Origin: JBCCTX01 sp965263105
GTDB lineage: Bacteria > Bacteroidota > Bacteroidia > J057
Length of the DNA stretch: 64,000 nucleotides
NCBI GenBank assembly: GCA_965263105.1
Contig: CBDHGL010000003.1
Span: 620,001 to 684,000 of the forward strand
Direction of reading: 5' to 3'
Below are positions 35,241-43,997 of the stretch, in pieces. The position numbers were made by a program, and so were the translations under genes. The notes under the pieces were generated by a model. It was not told where the DNA came from. It worked only from the letters and a program-made list of their open reading frames with translations, and made no database searches. Positions within the stretch are counted from its first letter, which is position 1, and each line of letters starts with the position of its first letter.

Positions 35241-36299
35241 ATGGATGGAACTGCAATCATATTCACTGCTGGATTGTTTAACTCCAATGCCGGAAAAACC
35301 TCCCACGGCCTGGTAAGAGGAACAGAACGCTATGAAATTAAAGCTGTAATTGACGGAACCGATTCCGGAAAGGATGCAGGCGAGGTATTAGACGGAAAAC
35401 ATCGGGGCATTCCCATTTATGCAAATTTGGATTCATTTCTAAAAGCCCATCCCGAAGGAGTAGCCTATGGGATTATAGGTATTGCCAGTGCCGGAGGCCT
35501 GATCCCTGAACAGATGTATCCAGAGTTAAAGCAGGCCATAGAAGCGGGTATTTCCCTGGTGAATGGGTTGCATGAATTTCTTTCTGAAATGCCTGAATTT
35601 ATTTCTTTAGCGGAAAAACACAAGGTATCACTGATAGATGTGAGAAAGCCTAAGCACCGGAAAAATTTGCACTTCTGGACAGGGGATATTCAACAGGTTA
35701 CCTGCCCGAAAGTGGTGGTAATGGGAGTAGATTGTGCCGTTGGAAAGCGGACCACAGCCAGGTTTTTGACTGAGGCAGCACGCAATAAAGGCTATAAGGC
35801 AGAAATGATCTATACAGGACAAACAGGTTGGTTGCAAGGAGGGCGCTATGGTTTTATTTTAGATTCTACTGTTAATGATTTTGTTTCTGGAGAGCTAGAG
35901 CATGCCATAGTTTCTTGCTATAAAGAAGAAAAACCCGATGTAATATTCATTGAAGGACAAGCAGCCCTAAGAAATCCAAGTGGCCCATGTGGAGCAGAAT
36001 TTCTGGTTTCAGGAAATGTTGAAGGTGTTGTGCTGCAGGTTATACCCAAGCGAGAGGAAGTAAAAGGTTGGGGGCACCTGGGGTATAAAATGCCTTCGCT
36101 GGAAAGTGAAATCAAGCTAATAGAAATGTACGGACCACCTGTTATTGCCCTATCGATTAACTCCTTTGGAATGAATGAACAAGAGACCTTTAAAAAGAAA
36201 GAAGAATTGATGAAGACGACTGGACTTCCAGTAGTAGCTCCCCTATTTGATGGGGTTGATTCCCTTATTCCTTTGGTCATGAACTTGAAAATGAATTGA
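35241..36299 (+). CDS. DgcN-like DUF1611 family protein (D-glutamate N-acetyltransferase candidate)
   Basis: The protein has 352 residues. The N-terminal part (AIIFTAGLFNSNAGKTSHGL) is Rossmann-like, and residues ~160-300 hold a P-loop-like VMGVDCAVGKRTTARFL and PDVIFIEGQAALRNPSGP, both hallmarks of DUF1611. In marine Proteobacteria the DUF1611 protein DgcN acetylates D-glutamate, and the racemase DgcA then makes N-acetyl-L-glutamate. The next gene here, one base away, is from the DgcA-type superfamily, so the pair probably does the same or a closely related reaction. This is family knowledge plus context, and activity is unproved for this lineage. The ATG at 35241 is the only reasonable start. 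Confidence 0.8.
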   Translation: MDGTAIIFTAGLFNSNAGKTSHGLVRGTERYEIKAVIDGTDSGKDAGEVLDGKHRGIPIYANLDSFLKAHPEGVAYGIIGIASAGGLIPEQMYPELKQAIEAGISLVNGLHEFLSEMPEFISLAEKHKVSLIDVRKPKHRKNLHFWTGDIQQVTCPKVVVMGVDCAVGKRTTARFLTEAARNKGYKAEMIYTGQTGWLQGGRYGFILDSTVNDFVSGELEHAIVSCYKEEKPDVIFIEGQAALRNPSGPCGAEFLVSGNVEGVVLQVIPKREEVKGWGHLGYKMPSLESEIKLIEMYGPPVIALSINSFGMNEQETFKKKEELMKTTGLPVVAPLFDGVDSLIPLVMNLKMN

Positions 36300-36300
36300 T

Positions 36301-37365
36301 ATGAAGATTAGCTCTATCCGAATCCAACGAGAGGACCTGGACCTTCTGCGTCCCTATTCTATTTCCTACAAAACCGTGACATCTGTCGAAAACTTATTTA
36401 TCCAAATCATACTGGAGAACGGAATCCAGGGTTGGGGGGCAACAAATCCCAGTAAGTACGTAGTCGGAGAAGACCTCGATGACACAGAAAAAATCCTGTC
36501 ACCGTCAGGTTTGGAATTCCTCATTGGAAGGGATATAAGGGCTTTTCATGACTTGTTGGAAGAGGTGCATACTCAGTTTGCTTCACATGTAGGAGCTCGG
36601 GTAGCCCTGGATATTGCCCTCCACGATGCTTTTACACAATACTTAGATGTGCCTTTGGCTGAGTTTCTAGGGATCAAACATACTGAGTTTGCGACTTCTA
36701 TCACCATTGGAATCAAATCTGTAGCTGAAACCCTGGAGGAAGCAGATGAGTATGTCGGCAGAGGGTTTCGCATCCTTAAGGTAAAGTTGGGAAATGATCT
36801 GGAAGAGGATATAGAAAGGATTAAAAAACTAAGGGAGAAATACCCCGATGTGGGCATTCGAGTGGATGCCAACCAAGGCTACACCCTGGAAGAAGTCGTC
36901 ACTTTTCATGAGATAACTCGAGGCATGGAACTCGAATTAGTGGAACAGCCTATCCAGGCAGATAAGATGCAATCTATTTCCTCCTTACCCCTGGAAATCC
37001 GCAAAACTATAGCAGCCGATGAATCTCTCGTCTCGGTTGAAGATGCATGGGATCTCACGCGGGTACAGGAACTGTGTGGGATATTCAATATTAAACTCAT
37101 GAAATGCGGAGGTATTCAACCTGCTTTGGAGATCGCCCAGATAGCCAAATATGCGGGTATAAGGCTCATGTGGGGGTGTAACGATGAGAGTATTGTAAGC
37201 ATCAGTGCAGCCCTACACGCTGCGTTGGCCTCTTCGCAGACTCGATTCATAGACTTAGACGGGAGTTTGGATCTGGCAAAAGACCTGGTCTCTGGAGGCT
37301 TTGTATTGGAAGAGGGGATGATGCGAATTACGGGGGAGCCTGGCCTGGGGATCAACCCTATTTAA
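36301..37365 (+). CDS. Dipeptide epimerase / DgcA-like enolase-superfamily protein
   Basis: The protein has 354 residues. Catalytic features of the muconate-lactonising subgroup: KxK in LKVKLG near 158-160, metal ligands in RVDANQ (~188), VEQP (~214) and AADES (~239), and the second lysine in IKLMKCGG (~264). The closest known functions are L-Ala-D/L-Glu epimerase, which recycles murein dipeptides, and DgcA, N-acetyl-D-glutamate racemase. The preceding DgcN-like gene ends one base before its start, which favours DgcA. The convergent GH3-beta-lactamase gene is a murein-recycling candidate, so D-amino acid recovery from cell walls is a consistent theme. The stop codon TAA lies inside an inverted repeat. 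Confidence 0.85.
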   Translation: MKISSIRIQREDLDLLRPYSISYKTVTSVENLFIQIILENGIQGWGATNPSKYVVGEDLDDTEKILSPSGLEFLIGRDIRAFHDLLEEVHTQFASHVGARVALDIALHDAFTQYLDVPLAEFLGIKHTEFATSITIGIKSVAETLEEADEYVGRGFRILKVKLGNDLEEDIERIKKLREKYPDVGIRVDANQGYTLEEVVTFHEITRGMELELVEQPIQADKMQSISSLPLEIRKTIAADESLVSVEDAWDLTRVQELCGIFNIKLMKCGGIQPALEIAQIAKYAGIRLMWGCNDESIVSISAALHAALASSQTRFIDLDGSLDLAKDLVSGGFVLEEGMMRITGEPGLGINPI

Positions 37366-37621
37366 CTTGAGTTTTGGATAACACTCCCTTTATTACCAGG
37401 AAGTTATCAATAACTATGTTCCTTTCCTGATGAGTTAGCTACCTTTTTTAGAAAAACGTAGCGCCAAAAATCGCAAAACACCCCCCTTTTTATTCCCCCC
37501 TGCAGTAGTAGGGGGGAAAAGAAGGGGGGTACACAAGCCCCCCCGGTTCCCAACGAATTTTGCAGGCCTACACACTTAAGTTTGTAATTTTATCCTAGCT
37601 TCTTATCCAAAACTCAGGTTA
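37363..37621. repeat. Inverted-repeat-bounded element with internal G/C-run hairpin between two convergent genes
   Basis: TAACTTGAGTTTTGGATAA (37363-37381) and TTATCCAAAACTCAGGTTA (37603-37621) are inverted repeats (18 of 19 pairs) set at the stop codons of the two genes. Inside, ACCCCCC...CCCCCC (37480-37500) pairs with GGGGGGAAAAGAAGGGGGGT (37511-37530) around a 10-nt loop. The internal hairpin could stop transcription from both sides, and the outer repeats resemble the ends of a small non-autonomous element. No convincing target duplication was seen. Confidence 0.8.
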
Positions 37622-37622
37622 T

Positions 37623-40577
37623 TTAAGGAGTAAGTGTAATTTTCCGCTTATGCTGGTTGATAGACTCATACAACACATCCATAATCTTGGTCCGTACATG
37701 CTCATAAATCAACTTGCGGTTGTTGCTATTGGGATAGGTTCTGTTGGAGAGGAATACGTATACTAAATCATTTTGGGGATCTGCCCAAACCGAGGTGCCA
37801 GTGAATCCTGTGTGGCCAAAAGTAGCCGAGGAAGAATTTTTTGAAGTAGGGTGTGTGCCGCCCCGCATGACTTCAGGCTTATCGAATCCCAGGCCGCGCC
37901 TGGACCGCAGAGTTTGTCGCTTAGAAAATTCCCGGATAGTAGATTTCTGAATATACCTCCGACCTCCGTAGTAGCCATCATTTTTCAACATCATCATGAG
38001 TTTCCCCATATCATAGACATTGGAAAAGAGTCCAGCGTGTCCAGCAACCCCACCTAAGAGGGCAGCCATAGGATCATGGGTATATCCTTGAACCTTGGAA
38101 AAGCGCCAACGACGATCGTTTTCAGTTGGGGGGCAAAAGGAAGTCAATCCCTTCTGAGCGGGGTGGAAAAGACTCTTGCTCATTCCCATAGGTTGATAGA
38201 ACATTCGTTCCATATAGGTGTCGAGGGGTTCCTTAGTAATCGCTTCGATTACTTTTCCCAAGATGATAAAGCCTACATCGCTATACCGGTATCTGGTAGT
38301 CCGTCTTACCTCTAGGTTTAAGATTCTTTCCCAAATAGAGTCCTGAACGACCGGATTGACATATAGTCGAGGGGCAATTCGAAGAGAATGATTCCGTGAT
38401 GGGCGTACGCTGTAGTAAAAAGGGTCTAAGCGCGTTTTTCTCTCGTCTGAATAAGTGTCTTGGAAAAAGGGAATCCATCCCGGTAAGCCCCCAGTATGTT
38501 GAAGGAGACTGCGAGGAGTGAGGATGGCTAAGTCCGTACGCCGCAATTCGGGAAGGTAGGTACTTATGGATCGGTCCAGATTGAGCCTTCCTTCGTCAAC
38601 TAAGCGCATCGCAGCTAAGGTGGTGACAGCCACCTTGGTTACAGAGGCGATGTCATAGGTGTGTAGATAAGGGTTTACCGATTCTGAGGAGGGGGAGATG
38701 CTGCCAAATCCCCGCTCGTATACCACCTCATTTCCTCTCATTGCGAGAACAGCACAGCCAGGCATGGCGCCCTTGCGAATATAGAGATTAGCTATGGAAT
38801 CAATTTTGGAAAGAGTGGAACCATCCATTCCTACCTCTTCGGGGAAGGCAAAACCAAAGCGAATTTGTCTAGATAGGGTTATGCCAGTTGAAGCGGGAAA
38901 TTGGGGGGAAGCACTAACGGGAAGGCGGCCGCTCACGGCTATTCCACCAAATATAGCCGAAGCTGCCGCACGTTGTGCATCCGGGGCATCTTCATAGGCC
39001 ATTAAAATAGCTTCTTCCTCTCCAAAGGATTCTAAGCTGTAGGGATTCCCAAATATACAAAGGACGGTAGCGGCATTTCTCCTAGCTAGAGAGCGCGAAA
39101 GACTTCTGGTAGACTCGGTAATACCATAGGTACTTCGTGGATTATTATTCATGCCAAAGAGCCCGATAATATTGGTATTATAAGAACTGGTTTTCTTAAG
39201 TAAATCCAATCCTTGAGCAGCACTAAAATTGCGGGGAAGAAAATAACTGTCAATTCCCGCATACTTTTTCAGCGTTCGCTCAAATAGGTTGTTTCGGCTC
39301 CCTCCTATTTGGATATAGGCGATTTTTCGCTGGTCTAAATTATTTATAGGTAAGAGCTTGCGTTCATTTTTTACGAGGGTAAGGGCAGCCTCATATAACT
39401 GTTTTCTGAGCAATAAGGCATCAGAATGATTCAGGTCAGAAAGGAGGTTTTGTTCGGAACGATAAGGCCTTTTTATCAAGCCCAATTGATATTTTGCTAC
39501 CAATATTCGCTGCACATGCTGGTCCAGAACTTCAATTGGGAGTTCCTGGGAATTCACGGCCTGTTTAAGCCTTCTAAATGTTTGAGGAACATTCCCTGGA
39601 AACAGCAGAATATCATTTCCCGCTTGAAGGGATTTGAGGGCAGCCTCTTCGGGTTTGTAATACCGGGTGATTCCGCCCATGTTTAGGGCATCGGTAAATA
39701 TCAGGCCATTAAAGTTGATGCTGTCTCGCAGGAGATCCGAAATGATATAGGGAGATATCGAGGCCGGTTGATAGGCCGTGGAGTCTAGTTGAGGAACGTG
39801 CAGATGGGCCACCATTAAGGCTGGGACACCAGAGCGAATGAGGTTAGCGAAGGGATAAAACTCCAACGTATCTAGCCGACCTCTGGTTTGGTGCATGACA
39901 GGTAAGTCTCTGTGGGAATCTGTATCTGTATCCCCATGACCTGGGAAGTGTTTAAGGCAGGGAAAAACTCCAGCATCCAACATGCCTTTAGAAAGTGCCA
40001 AGCCTTTCCTACTTACGCGAAATTTATTCTCACCAAAAGATCTATGATTGATTACAGGGTTCAGGGGGTTGTTATTGATATCTACGACAGGAGCGAAATT
40101 TACCTGAACACCAACACGTTGGAGCTGATAACCCATTTCTGCTCCCAAATCGTATAGAAGAGAATCATTCCTAATCGCACCAAGTGTCATATTTTTGGGA
40201 AATTGCACTGTGTTTGAGAGTCTCATGGCCAGGCCCCATTCTGCATCTTGGCTTACCAGCAAAGGAATATCAGCTTCATCTTGTAATTTATTTAGGTTTC
40301 TCACTTGGGTTTGAGGATCTCCCTGCATGCAAATCACTCCTCCCAGGTGATACGATTTTAAATAGGAAGAAACGGTGGAAATATTACTTCGGTTTTTTCC
40401 AGAATAAAGATCGACCATGAATACCTGACCTAGTTTTTGGTCCAAAGTCAATTCTGCCAACAGACTATCGGCCCATCGAGTAGCTTGAATCGGGAGAGGC
40501 TTCTTTTGGGAATACCCCCCATGTATACTGAGACATCCTATAAAAAACCAAATTGCAAGCTCTCGAATCTGAATCAT
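37623..40577 (-). CDS. GH3 beta-N-acetylglucosaminidase fused to a serine beta-lactamase-like domain
   Basis: The protein has 984 residues with a signal peptide (to about GGYSQ). Residues ~35-370 are GH3 with CLKHFPGHGDTDTDSH (NagZ-type His/Asp motif near 212) and nucleophile segment GLIFTDALNMGGI (near 295). Residues ~375-580 are the linker and GH3 C-terminal domain. From ~590 a class C beta-lactamase/D-Ala-carboxypeptidase-like domain has SxxK in ASVTK (near 645), YSD in YRYSDVGF, and HTGFTGTS. Such fusions are known in Bacteroidota and probably trim murein in the envelope: the first part removes GlcNAc, the second acts on peptide or ester groups. It converges with the dgcA-like gene. Confidence 0.93.
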   Translation of the reverse strand: MIQIRELAIWFFIGCLSIHGGYSQKKPLPIQATRWADSLLAELTLDQKLGQVFMVDLYSGKNRSNISTVSSYLKSYHLGGVICMQGDPQTQVRNLNKLQDEADIPLLVSQDAEWGLAMRLSNTVQFPKNMTLGAIRNDSLLYDLGAEMGYQLQRVGVQVNFAPVVDINNNPLNPVINHRSFGENKFRVSRKGLALSKGMLDAGVFPCLKHFPGHGDTDTDSHRDLPVMHQTRGRLDTLEFYPFANLIRSGVPALMVAHLHVPQLDSTAYQPASISPYIISDLLRDSINFNGLIFTDALNMGGITRYYKPEEAALKSLQAGNDILLFPGNVPQTFRRLKQAVNSQELPIEVLDQHVQRILVAKYQLGLIKRPYRSEQNLLSDLNHSDALLLRKQLYEAALTLVKNERKLLPINNLDQRKIAYIQIGGSRNNLFERTLKKYAGIDSYFLPRNFSAAQGLDLLKKTSSYNTNIIGLFGMNNNPRSTYGITESTRSLSRSLARRNAATVLCIFGNPYSLESFGEEEAILMAYEDAPDAQRAAASAIFGGIAVSGRLPVSASPQFPASTGITLSRQIRFGFAFPEEVGMDGSTLSKIDSIANLYIRKGAMPGCAVLAMRGNEVVYERGFGSISPSSESVNPYLHTYDIASVTKVAVTTLAAMRLVDEGRLNLDRSISTYLPELRRTDLAILTPRSLLQHTGGLPGWIPFFQDTYSDERKTRLDPFYYSVRPSRNHSLRIAPRLYVNPVVQDSIWERILNLEVRRTTRYRYSDVGFIILGKVIEAITKEPLDTYMERMFYQPMGMSKSLFHPAQKGLTSFCPPTENDRRWRFSKVQGYTHDPMAALLGGVAGHAGLFSNVYDMGKLMMMLKNDGYYGGRRYIQKSTIREFSKRQTLRSRRGLGFDKPEVMRGGTHPTSKNSSSATFGHTGFTGTSVWADPQNDLVYVFLSNRTYPNSNNRKLIYEHVRTKIMDVLYESINQHKRKITLTP

Positions 40578-40744
40578 TTGCTTAAACTGTCACTTAAAAC
40601 AACAAAAAACCTCACGCTCTTTGAGCAGGAGATAGGTAGATAGCTTAGGCCGTAAACGATTTACTTTTTCCTAAATTTACAATTTTATACGGTGAAGCCC
40701 TAGGAAAAAGTTACTTTTGTATATGAAAAAAGCATAACCAAGGG

Positions 40745-40819
40745 TGGGTTGTACTGGATTCGAACCAGTGACCTCTGCCCTGTCAAGGCAGCGCTCTAAA
40801 CCAACTGAGCTAACAACCC
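40745..40819 (-). tRNA. tRNA-Val (anticodon GAC)
   Basis: Read on the minus strand the 75-nt segment folds as a cloverleaf: acceptor GGGTTGT with ACAACCC, D-arm TAGCTCAGTTGG, anticodon arm CTGCC-TTGACAG-GGCAG with anticodon GAC, and T-arm with GGTTCGAATCC. The discriminator base is A and the CCA end is not encoded. It is a single tRNA, not in a cluster. Confidence 0.95.
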
Positions 40820-40901
40820 AGGCCAATTTTGCCTGTGAATAATAAACAAATATCTACCATAATCCCTGAATTTGCAAGGAAAAATAAGGTACATAGAAAA
40901 A

Positions 40902-41669
40902 GTGAGTATTGTTGGAGCTGGTAATCTCGCCTGGAGCCTAATTCCTGCTTTGCAGCATGCAGGGTATCAGGTCATCCAACTTGTCTCCCGAAATCACCAA
41001 ACGCTTGCAGCCTTTCAAAAGGCTTTTGACATTTCCCGGATTACCCAGAGCCTTTCCGAGATCGATTGCGAAAGTGATGCTATTTTTCTTACAGTAGGTG
41101 ATTCTGCTATTGCTTCTGTGGCAGAATATTTATCGAACCTTCCCATACCTCTTATCCACTGTTCTGGAAGCATGCCTCTATCCATTCTCCCTCAACATGC
41201 CCAGGCATATACAGCGGTTCTTTACCCCCTACAATCCTTTACTAAAGGTGTAATAGTCGATTTCCATAAAATTCCTCTTTTTGGGGAGACCCAAAAGGAA
41301 TTTATCCCCGTATTTGAGGCTCTGGCTTTATCTCTAAGTCCTACCTACCACTGGTTGGATAGTCAGGGAAGGAAAACTTTGCACCTCGGAGCCGTATGGG
41401 CGAATAACTTTTCCAACTTGATGTATCGCTACACAGAAGAGTTATTGTCTCGGGAAACAGAGCTTGATTTTTCCATATATCTTCCACTTTTGGAAGGACA
41501 ACTCCGCAAATTACAGGATCTAAGCCCGAAGGAGGCCCAAACTGGACCTGCCATAAGAGGGGATTTGAATACCTTAGAAGTGCATCTAAAGATGTTATCA
41601 GCACACCCCGACTTGAATAAATTATATAAGATTCTCTCCCAGGGAATTAATCCAAACCTTCAGCTGTAA
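40902..41669 (+). CDS. Rossmann-like and DUF2520 domain protein
   Basis: The protein has about 255 residues. It starts VSIVGAGNLAWSLIPALQHAG, the NAD(P)-binding finger, and includes LIHCSGSMPLSIL and HLGAVWANNFSNLMY, typical of the Rossmann-like plus DUF2520 two-domain family related to pyrroline-5-carboxylate reductase. No ATG is available near this N-terminus. The GTG at 40902 is preferred over a TTG at 40872, because that TTG lies inside a TGAATTTG that resembles a -7 element. The substrate is unknown. The tRNA-Val gene runs divergently 82 bp upstream. Confidence 0.83.
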   Translation: MSIVGAGNLAWSLIPALQHAGYQVIQLVSRNHQTLAAFQKAFDISRITQSLSEIDCESDAIFLTVGDSAIASVAEYLSNLPIPLIHCSGSMPLSILPQHAQAYTAVLYPLQSFTKGVIVDFHKIPLFGETQKEFIPVFEALALSLSPTYHWLDSQGRKTLHLGAVWANNFSNLMYRYTEELLSRETELDFSIYLPLLEGQLRKLQDLSPKEAQTGPAIRGDLNTLEVHLKMLSAHPDLNKLYKILSQGINPNLQL

Positions 41670-41848
41670 AGGCATTGGGAATATGAATAAGTAAGCTAGA
41701 CCCTTCGCTTTTTGACTTCTCTTTATTCGGGAGAAACTAAACTCCTCAAGGATTTATCCGAGCGGTCTAATTTATTTTTTATAATATTCCAAACTGGTAT
41801 AGTTTGTGTTTGGATAATTTGTAGTCATAAAGTTTTAGATCTAGAATT

Positions 41849-42244
41849 ATGGAGATTATTACAACTTATCATTTTAGCCCTGAACTCGACAGTGAGTTAT
41901 TAGAAGAAATTTATGAAGGAGATTTGGATTATACACTTTGTATGTTTCAAACTTATGTAGAAACGTTGGGGGAGGAACTCGATTCATTGGAAAAAGTTTC
42001 CTCCTTAAATCAAGTTGCAGAAATCAGAAAGATTGTCCATAAGATTAAACCCAATTTTTCAATGGTAGGTCTTCCTACTCTATATCACCAGGCGGTAAAC
42101 CTAGAGAAAATTTGTGATCGGGAAGAAGGATCTTCCCAAGATCTGGCAGAGAGCTTGGAGAGTTTTTTGCAAAAGGCTCGCTATTCTTCTGATTTAATAG
42201 AAAAAGAGTCTTCAAAAATAGAACAATTCCTTGATGAAAAATAA
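41849..42244 (+). CDS. Hpt domain phosphotransfer protein
   Basis: The protein has 131 residues, an all-helical single Hpt domain with the phosphorylatable histidine His64 in IRKIVHKIKPNFSMVGL. Hpt proteins relay phosphate between a hybrid histidine kinase and a response regulator. No histidine kinase is next to it, so the donor is in trans. It is followed 128 bp later by a stand-alone receiver gene, then by the polysaccharide locus starting with a receiver-like sugar transferase. This order suggests control of exopolysaccharide synthesis by a phosphorelay. The short gene 41712-41903 in another frame is not supported. Confidence 0.88.
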   Translation: MEIITTYHFSPELDSELLEEIYEGDLDYTLCMFQTYVETLGEELDSLEKVSSLNQVAEIRKIVHKIKPNFSMVGLPTLYHQAVNLEKICDREEGSSQDLAESLESFLQKARYSSDLIEKESSKIEQFLDEK

Positions 42245-42372
42245 ATTTCATTCATCTCACAAGGATATTGGCTACATGTAATTATATTTTTTATAAAATT
42301 TAAATATTGTAATAAACAATAATGGTATATTTATTGTAATCTCTATTTGGTGGAATGACAAATTGAAAATCA
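42245..42372. other. AT-rich gap between the Hpt and response regulator genes
   Basis: No gene. The stretch is very AT-rich and includes ATTGTAATAAACAAT, a short inverted repeat near 42306-42320, and TCTATTTG at 42348-42355, one mismatch from the -7 consensus and 17 nt before the response regulator ATG. It may hold the promoter of the response regulator and downstream locus. Confidence 0.35.
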
Positions 42373-42753
42373 ATGAACAACAAACATAATTTAATGATCC
42401 TTGATGATAACGCTATGATGCAGCAATTTTTAGCGAATTTCTTTAAGGAGACCTATAATGTAGTAGGCTTTCAACATGTATTAAGCGCTTGGAATTGGCT
42501 GAATGAAGGGAATTCTACGGACCTTATTCTGGCTGATATTAGAATGCCTGAAATCTCGGGTATCCAATTTCTTGAGCAACTTAAAAGTTCTGGCCTGTAT
42601 AAAGATATTCCGGTTATTATGTTATCAGGAGTAGAAAAAAGTGATGAACGAATCAAATGTCTGAAACTGGGAGCGGTAGACTTTGTTATGAAACCCTTTA
42701 ACCCAAAAGAATTAGAGGTGCGGATAGAAAGGAATCTGATGATCAAAATCTAA
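42373..42753 (+). CDS. Single-domain response regulator (receiver only)
   Basis: The protein has 126 residues, just one receiver domain. The acidic pair Asp11-Asp12 (LMILDDNA), the phosphorylated Asp55 (LILADIRMPE), Ser85 in place of the usual Thr/Ser (IMLSG) and Lys107 (FVMKPF) are all intact. It lacks an output domain and so probably acts by protein contact or as a phosphate carrier. It sits between the Hpt gene and the receiver-fused sugar transferase, 45 bp upstream of the latter, and is a likely partner of both. Confidence 0.92.
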   Translation: MNNKHNLMILDDNAMMQQFLANFFKETYNVVGFQHVLSAWNWLNEGNSTDLILADIRMPEISGIQFLEQLKSSGLYKDIPVIMLSGVEKSDERIKCLKLGAVDFVMKPFNPKELEVRIERNLMIKI

Positions 42754-42798
42754 CTTGAGATTGGGCCATTGTGGGAGGGTTTATTTACTGTGTAAATT

Positions 42799-43986
42799 AT
42801 GAATGCCGAATACTTTTCAAGATTGCTCTACATTGGTAAACATCATACAGGAATTCTTCAAGATCTAAACGAAAGGGGGTTTCTGGTTGATATCACGGAG
42901 AACCTCAGTGAGACCCAAAAGTATATTCAGAACTGTTTATTCGCCAATTTTCCTCTTCCGAAAACCTTATTGGTAGATTGTGGAGGGAAAGGGATCGAAC
43001 AGCTACAAGAACTTGTGGGGGCCATTCGGCAAGATTCTCATATAGGAAAGTTTCCTATAATTCTGTTAGATCGTGAAGGCTCTTCCCTCCAAACTAGTCA
43101 AGTGAGGCGGATCAAAGTAGATGATTTTTTCTCCCCTCCATTTTCTGTGAAAGTCCTGGAAAGAAGAATGAAGGATTTACAATTAACACATTCAAATACG
43201 AGAGGACTTGAATCTGAAAGACCGCCAATTAAACCCTTTCGCTTACCCCTATGGAAAAGGACATTTGATATTCTGGGTGCTTCCCTCATTATTTTGATGT
43301 TATCGCCTTTATTTCTCCTGACAATATTGTTGATACGGCTAGAATCTAAAGGGCCAATCTTCTATGTGTCTAAACGAGTTGGAACAGGGTATAAGATTTT
43401 TGGTTTTTACAAATTCCGATCCATGCGGGTAAATGCTGATTCGATGTTGGATAAGCTCAAAAAGGAAAATAACCAGTATGCTCAGGCTACTGTTGAAGTA
43501 AAGGCGAAAACTCCTGTCGCGGCAAATATGGGCATGGAAGGGGAAGAAATTTTCCTGGTTCAAGATGATGAAGTTCTGGAGGAATACTCTTTCCTGGAGC
43601 AAAAGAAATCCGAGGATGAAAATGCCTTTGTGAAAATAGAAAATGATCCCAGGATCACCCGGGTAGGGAAATTTATCCGGAACTCCAGTATAGACGAATT
43701 ACCCCAATTGTTCAATGTGCTGCAAGGCGACATGTCTCTCGTGGGAAATCGACCCCTGCCTCTATATGAAGCTGAAAAGCTCACCAATGACGACTATTCC
43801 CTTCGTTTTATGGCTCCGGCAGGGATAACCGGATTGTGGCAGGTAGAAGAAAGGGGGTCGAGTGATGTTTCTGCTGAGAACCGCAAAAAATGGGACATCG
43901 AATACGCCCAGAATTTTAGCCTATGGATGGATTTGAAGATTTTACTCAAAACCATACCTGCGGTGGTTCAGAAAGCTAATGTTTAA
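42799..43986 (+). CDS. Initiating sugar phosphotransferase fused to a degenerate receiver domain
   Basis: The protein has 395 residues. Residues ~1-130 have the beta-alpha rhythm of a receiver: LLYIGKHH (beta1, acidic pair absent), TLLVDCGGKG with Asp60, FPIILLDREG (beta4), and VDDFFSPPF where the usual KP is SPP. Residues ~150-395 are a bacterial sugar transferase of the WcaJ/WbaP type: one membrane helix (DILGASLIILMLSPLFLLTILLIRL), GYKIFGFYKFRSM, SIDELPQLFNVLQGDMSLVGNRP and GLWQVEERGSS. Between FRSM and NDPRITRVGK lies an extra acidic loop of about 60 residues. Such enzymes start repeat-unit synthesis by moving a sugar-1-phosphate to undecaprenyl phosphate at the inner membrane. The fusion to a pseudo-receiver suggests a regulatory input. 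Confidence 0.92.
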   Translation: MNAEYFSRLLYIGKHHTGILQDLNERGFLVDITENLSETQKYIQNCLFANFPLPKTLLVDCGGKGIEQLQELVGAIRQDSHIGKFPIILLDREGSSLQTSQVRRIKVDDFFSPPFSVKVLERRMKDLQLTHSNTRGLESERPPIKPFRLPLWKRTFDILGASLIILMLSPLFLLTILLIRLESKGPIFYVSKRVGTGYKIFGFYKFRSMRVNADSMLDKLKKENNQYAQATVEVKAKTPVAANMGMEGEEIFLVQDDEVLEEYSFLEQKKSEDENAFVKIENDPRITRVGKFIRNSSIDELPQLFNVLQGDMSLVGNRPLPLYEAEKLTNDDYSLRFMAPAGITGLWQVEERGSSDVSAENRKKWDIEYAQNFSLWMDLKILLKTIPAVVQKANV

Positions 43987-43997
43987 AGCTTATAGGA

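Noticed and set aside
41712..41903. Possible 63-residue hydrophobic protein before the Hpt gene
   Set aside because: It overlaps the Hpt gene start in another frame, and the upstream region looks like a promoter spacer; no ribosome-binding site.
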